This document shows, piece after piece, positions 15,003 through 15,658 of a stretch of DNA of 15,658 nt (the first letter of the stretch is position 1; the number at the start of each line of letters is the position of its first letter). A program made the position numbers and the translations under genes. Origin of the DNA: Anaerolineales bacterium (GTDB lineage: Bacteria; Chloroflexota; Anaerolineae; Anaerolineales; Villigracilaceae); contig JAOZOM010000018.1 of assembly GCA_029933275.1 (NCBI GenBank), positions 1 through 15,658 of the forward strand, in the 5' to 3' direction. The notes below the pieces were generated by a model, which saw only the letters and a program-made list of their open reading frames with translations, made no database searches and had not been told where the DNA came from.

Positions 15003-15371
15003 CTATCGCAATTCTTTCCCAAAGGGGAATAATGCCAAGGGGATTAATTTGAAATGTTGCTTTGCAAAAGGCAAGCCGATGATGGTAATCCCCAAAACAA
15101 CCCCATGTACAAAATGAGACACGGCGATTTCCCAGCCAAAAAGAATTGCCCAGAGAATATTAAAAACCATATTGAGTGTACTCCCCGCGTCCTCCATTTC
15201 GACGATTTCGCGCCCAAAAGGGGACATCGTGGCGATACCCAATTTCATCGCCTGCGTCCCAAAGGGAATACCGATAATGGTCAGCATTGTTAGCAACCCA
15301 CCGAGTATATAGCCCATACCTGAGACAAATCCGCCAAAAATAAGCCAAATTATATTTCCGAAACAACTCAT
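15003..15371 (-). CDS. YccF-domain inner membrane protein
   Basis: A 122-residue membrane protein made of two homologous YccF units. Unit one is GNIIWLIFGGFVSG...LTIIGIPFGTQAMKL...SPFGREI (5-55). Unit two is FNILWAILFGWEIAV...ITIIGLPFAKQHFKLIPLALFPFGKEL (70-121). The repeated TIIG(I/L)PF and PFG(R/K)E phrases are diagnostic for the family (DUF307), whose role is unknown. The ATG at 15371 is chosen: AGGAGA lies 6 nt upstream and the encoded N terminus matches the family, whereas the in-frame start at 15473 would add 34 unrelated residues. It is the first gene of the minus-strand lipid cluster, 10 nt before the prenol kinase-like gene, suggesting a shared transcript. Confidence 0.93.
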   Translation of the reverse strand: MSCFGNIIWLIFGGFVSGMGYILGGLLTMLTIIGIPFGTQAMKLGIATMSPFGREIVEMEDAGSTLNMVFNILWAILFGWEIAVSHFVHGVVLGITIIGLPFAKQHFKLIPLALFPFGKELR

Positions 15372-15563
15372 TAGATTTCTCCTATTTAAAAAATTACAAC
15401 ACAAGGTATCGCAAAGGGAAAAAAGTTTACGAAAGAATTGTATACGAGAAACTCCCTTTTTGTAAGATGTCAAAAGTATAGAGCATATTTTTTAACACGA
15501 ATAGCTTGAGCGTAATTCATCAAATCGCGTTCATTTGCTTTTCAAACAGAGTACAATATCCGC
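15372..15563. promoter_or_regulatory. Divergent intergenic region with promoter elements
   Basis: This 192-nt AT-rich gap must hold the promoters of the minus-strand yccF operon and the plus-strand thioesterase gene. On the minus strand, TATACA/TACAAT (around 15437-15442) and an upstream TTGACA are present, but their spacing (23-25 bp) is too long for one promoter, so the exact site is unresolved. On the plus strand TACAAT (15552-15557) sits 6 nt before the ATG at 15564. An imperfect inverted repeat, AAAGGGA (15414 region) and TCCCTTT (15453 region), brackets the minus-strand -10 candidate. Confidence 0.4.
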
Positions 15564-15658
15564 ATGACAACACCTCCGACTCTCACCCCTATTTCCTCAC
15601 ACGGCTCTTGCTACGTTTGCGGCACAGAAAACCCTCATGGCATCGGGCTGACATGGTA
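15564..15658 (+). CDS. PaaI-type hotdog thioesterase, N-terminal fragment
   Basis: Partial gene cut by the right edge of the window; 31 codons are visible. The fragment MTTPPTLTPISSHG followed by SCYVCGTENPHGIGLTW matches the N-terminal C..CG..NP.G(L/I).L signature of PaaI/hotdog acyl-CoA thioesterases. This motif precedes the first strand of the hotdog fold; catalytic residues lie beyond the window. There is no Shine-Dalgarno site, and a -10-like TACAAT is only 6 nt before the ATG, suggesting a leaderless mRNA. It diverges from the lipid cluster (yccF side), and thioester hydrolysis would fit that theme. Confidence 0.75.
   Translation, partial: MTTPPTLTPISSHGSCYVCGTENPHGIGLTW

Noticed and set aside
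15372..15473. Upstream extension of the yccF-like gene to 15473
   Set aside because: The extra 34 residues do not resemble the family, and a good ribosome site precedes the ATG at 15371.

Overview
The window looks like ordinary chromosome of a bacterium from the Chloroflexota, most likely class Anaerolineae. This is an inference from gene style: a very large GAF-repeat histidine kinase, an FtsB-like protein ending in a W..W..LFFG tail, a ribosomal protein L9 with a long acidic tail, and moderate GC with Shine-Dalgarno sites on most but not all genes. No phage, transposon, CRISPR or rRNA sequence is visible.

Left part (1-2584): rplI (L9) lies on the minus strand with its own promoter and terminator. 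Divergent from it, on the plus strand, are an FtsB/DivIC-like cell-division protein and then a compact metal-cofactor-type operon: a cysteine-free ArsR-family repressor with a basic Gly/Arg tail, a Gly/Gln/Arg repeat protein, and a NifX/NifB-family protein. The operon starts at a near-consensus promoter whose -10 end and start region are overlapped by a perfect palindrome, so it is probably autoregulated. It ends at a bidirectional terminator shared with the elongator tRNA-Met gene on the other strand.

Middle (2588-11737, all minus strand): a consensus-promoter tRNA-Met lies downstream of a tight four-gene signalling operon. In transcription order this is a REC + degenerate GGDEF regulator, a 2307-residue membrane-anchored histidine kinase with ten GAF domains between two PAS-like regions, a single-domain REC protein, and an alpha/beta-hydrolase-fold protein in which the nucleophilic serine is glycine. 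Gaps are 15, 7 and 18 nt. The kinase could integrate many inputs and phosphorylate one or both REC proteins.

Right part (11838-15371, minus strand): a lipid-flavoured cluster. In transcription order it holds a YccF membrane protein, a prenol (phytol/farnesol) kinase-like membrane enzyme, a left-handed beta-helix protein with an unrecognised N-terminal domain, and a dehydrogenase resembling cyanobacterial acyl-ACP reductase with the active-site cysteine retained. The last two genes abut exactly (TAAATG). A PaaI-type hotdog thioesterase begins divergently at the right edge and is cut off by the window. Acyl thioester and prenol chemistry is the common theme, and this cluster is the best candidate here for an undescribed pathway.
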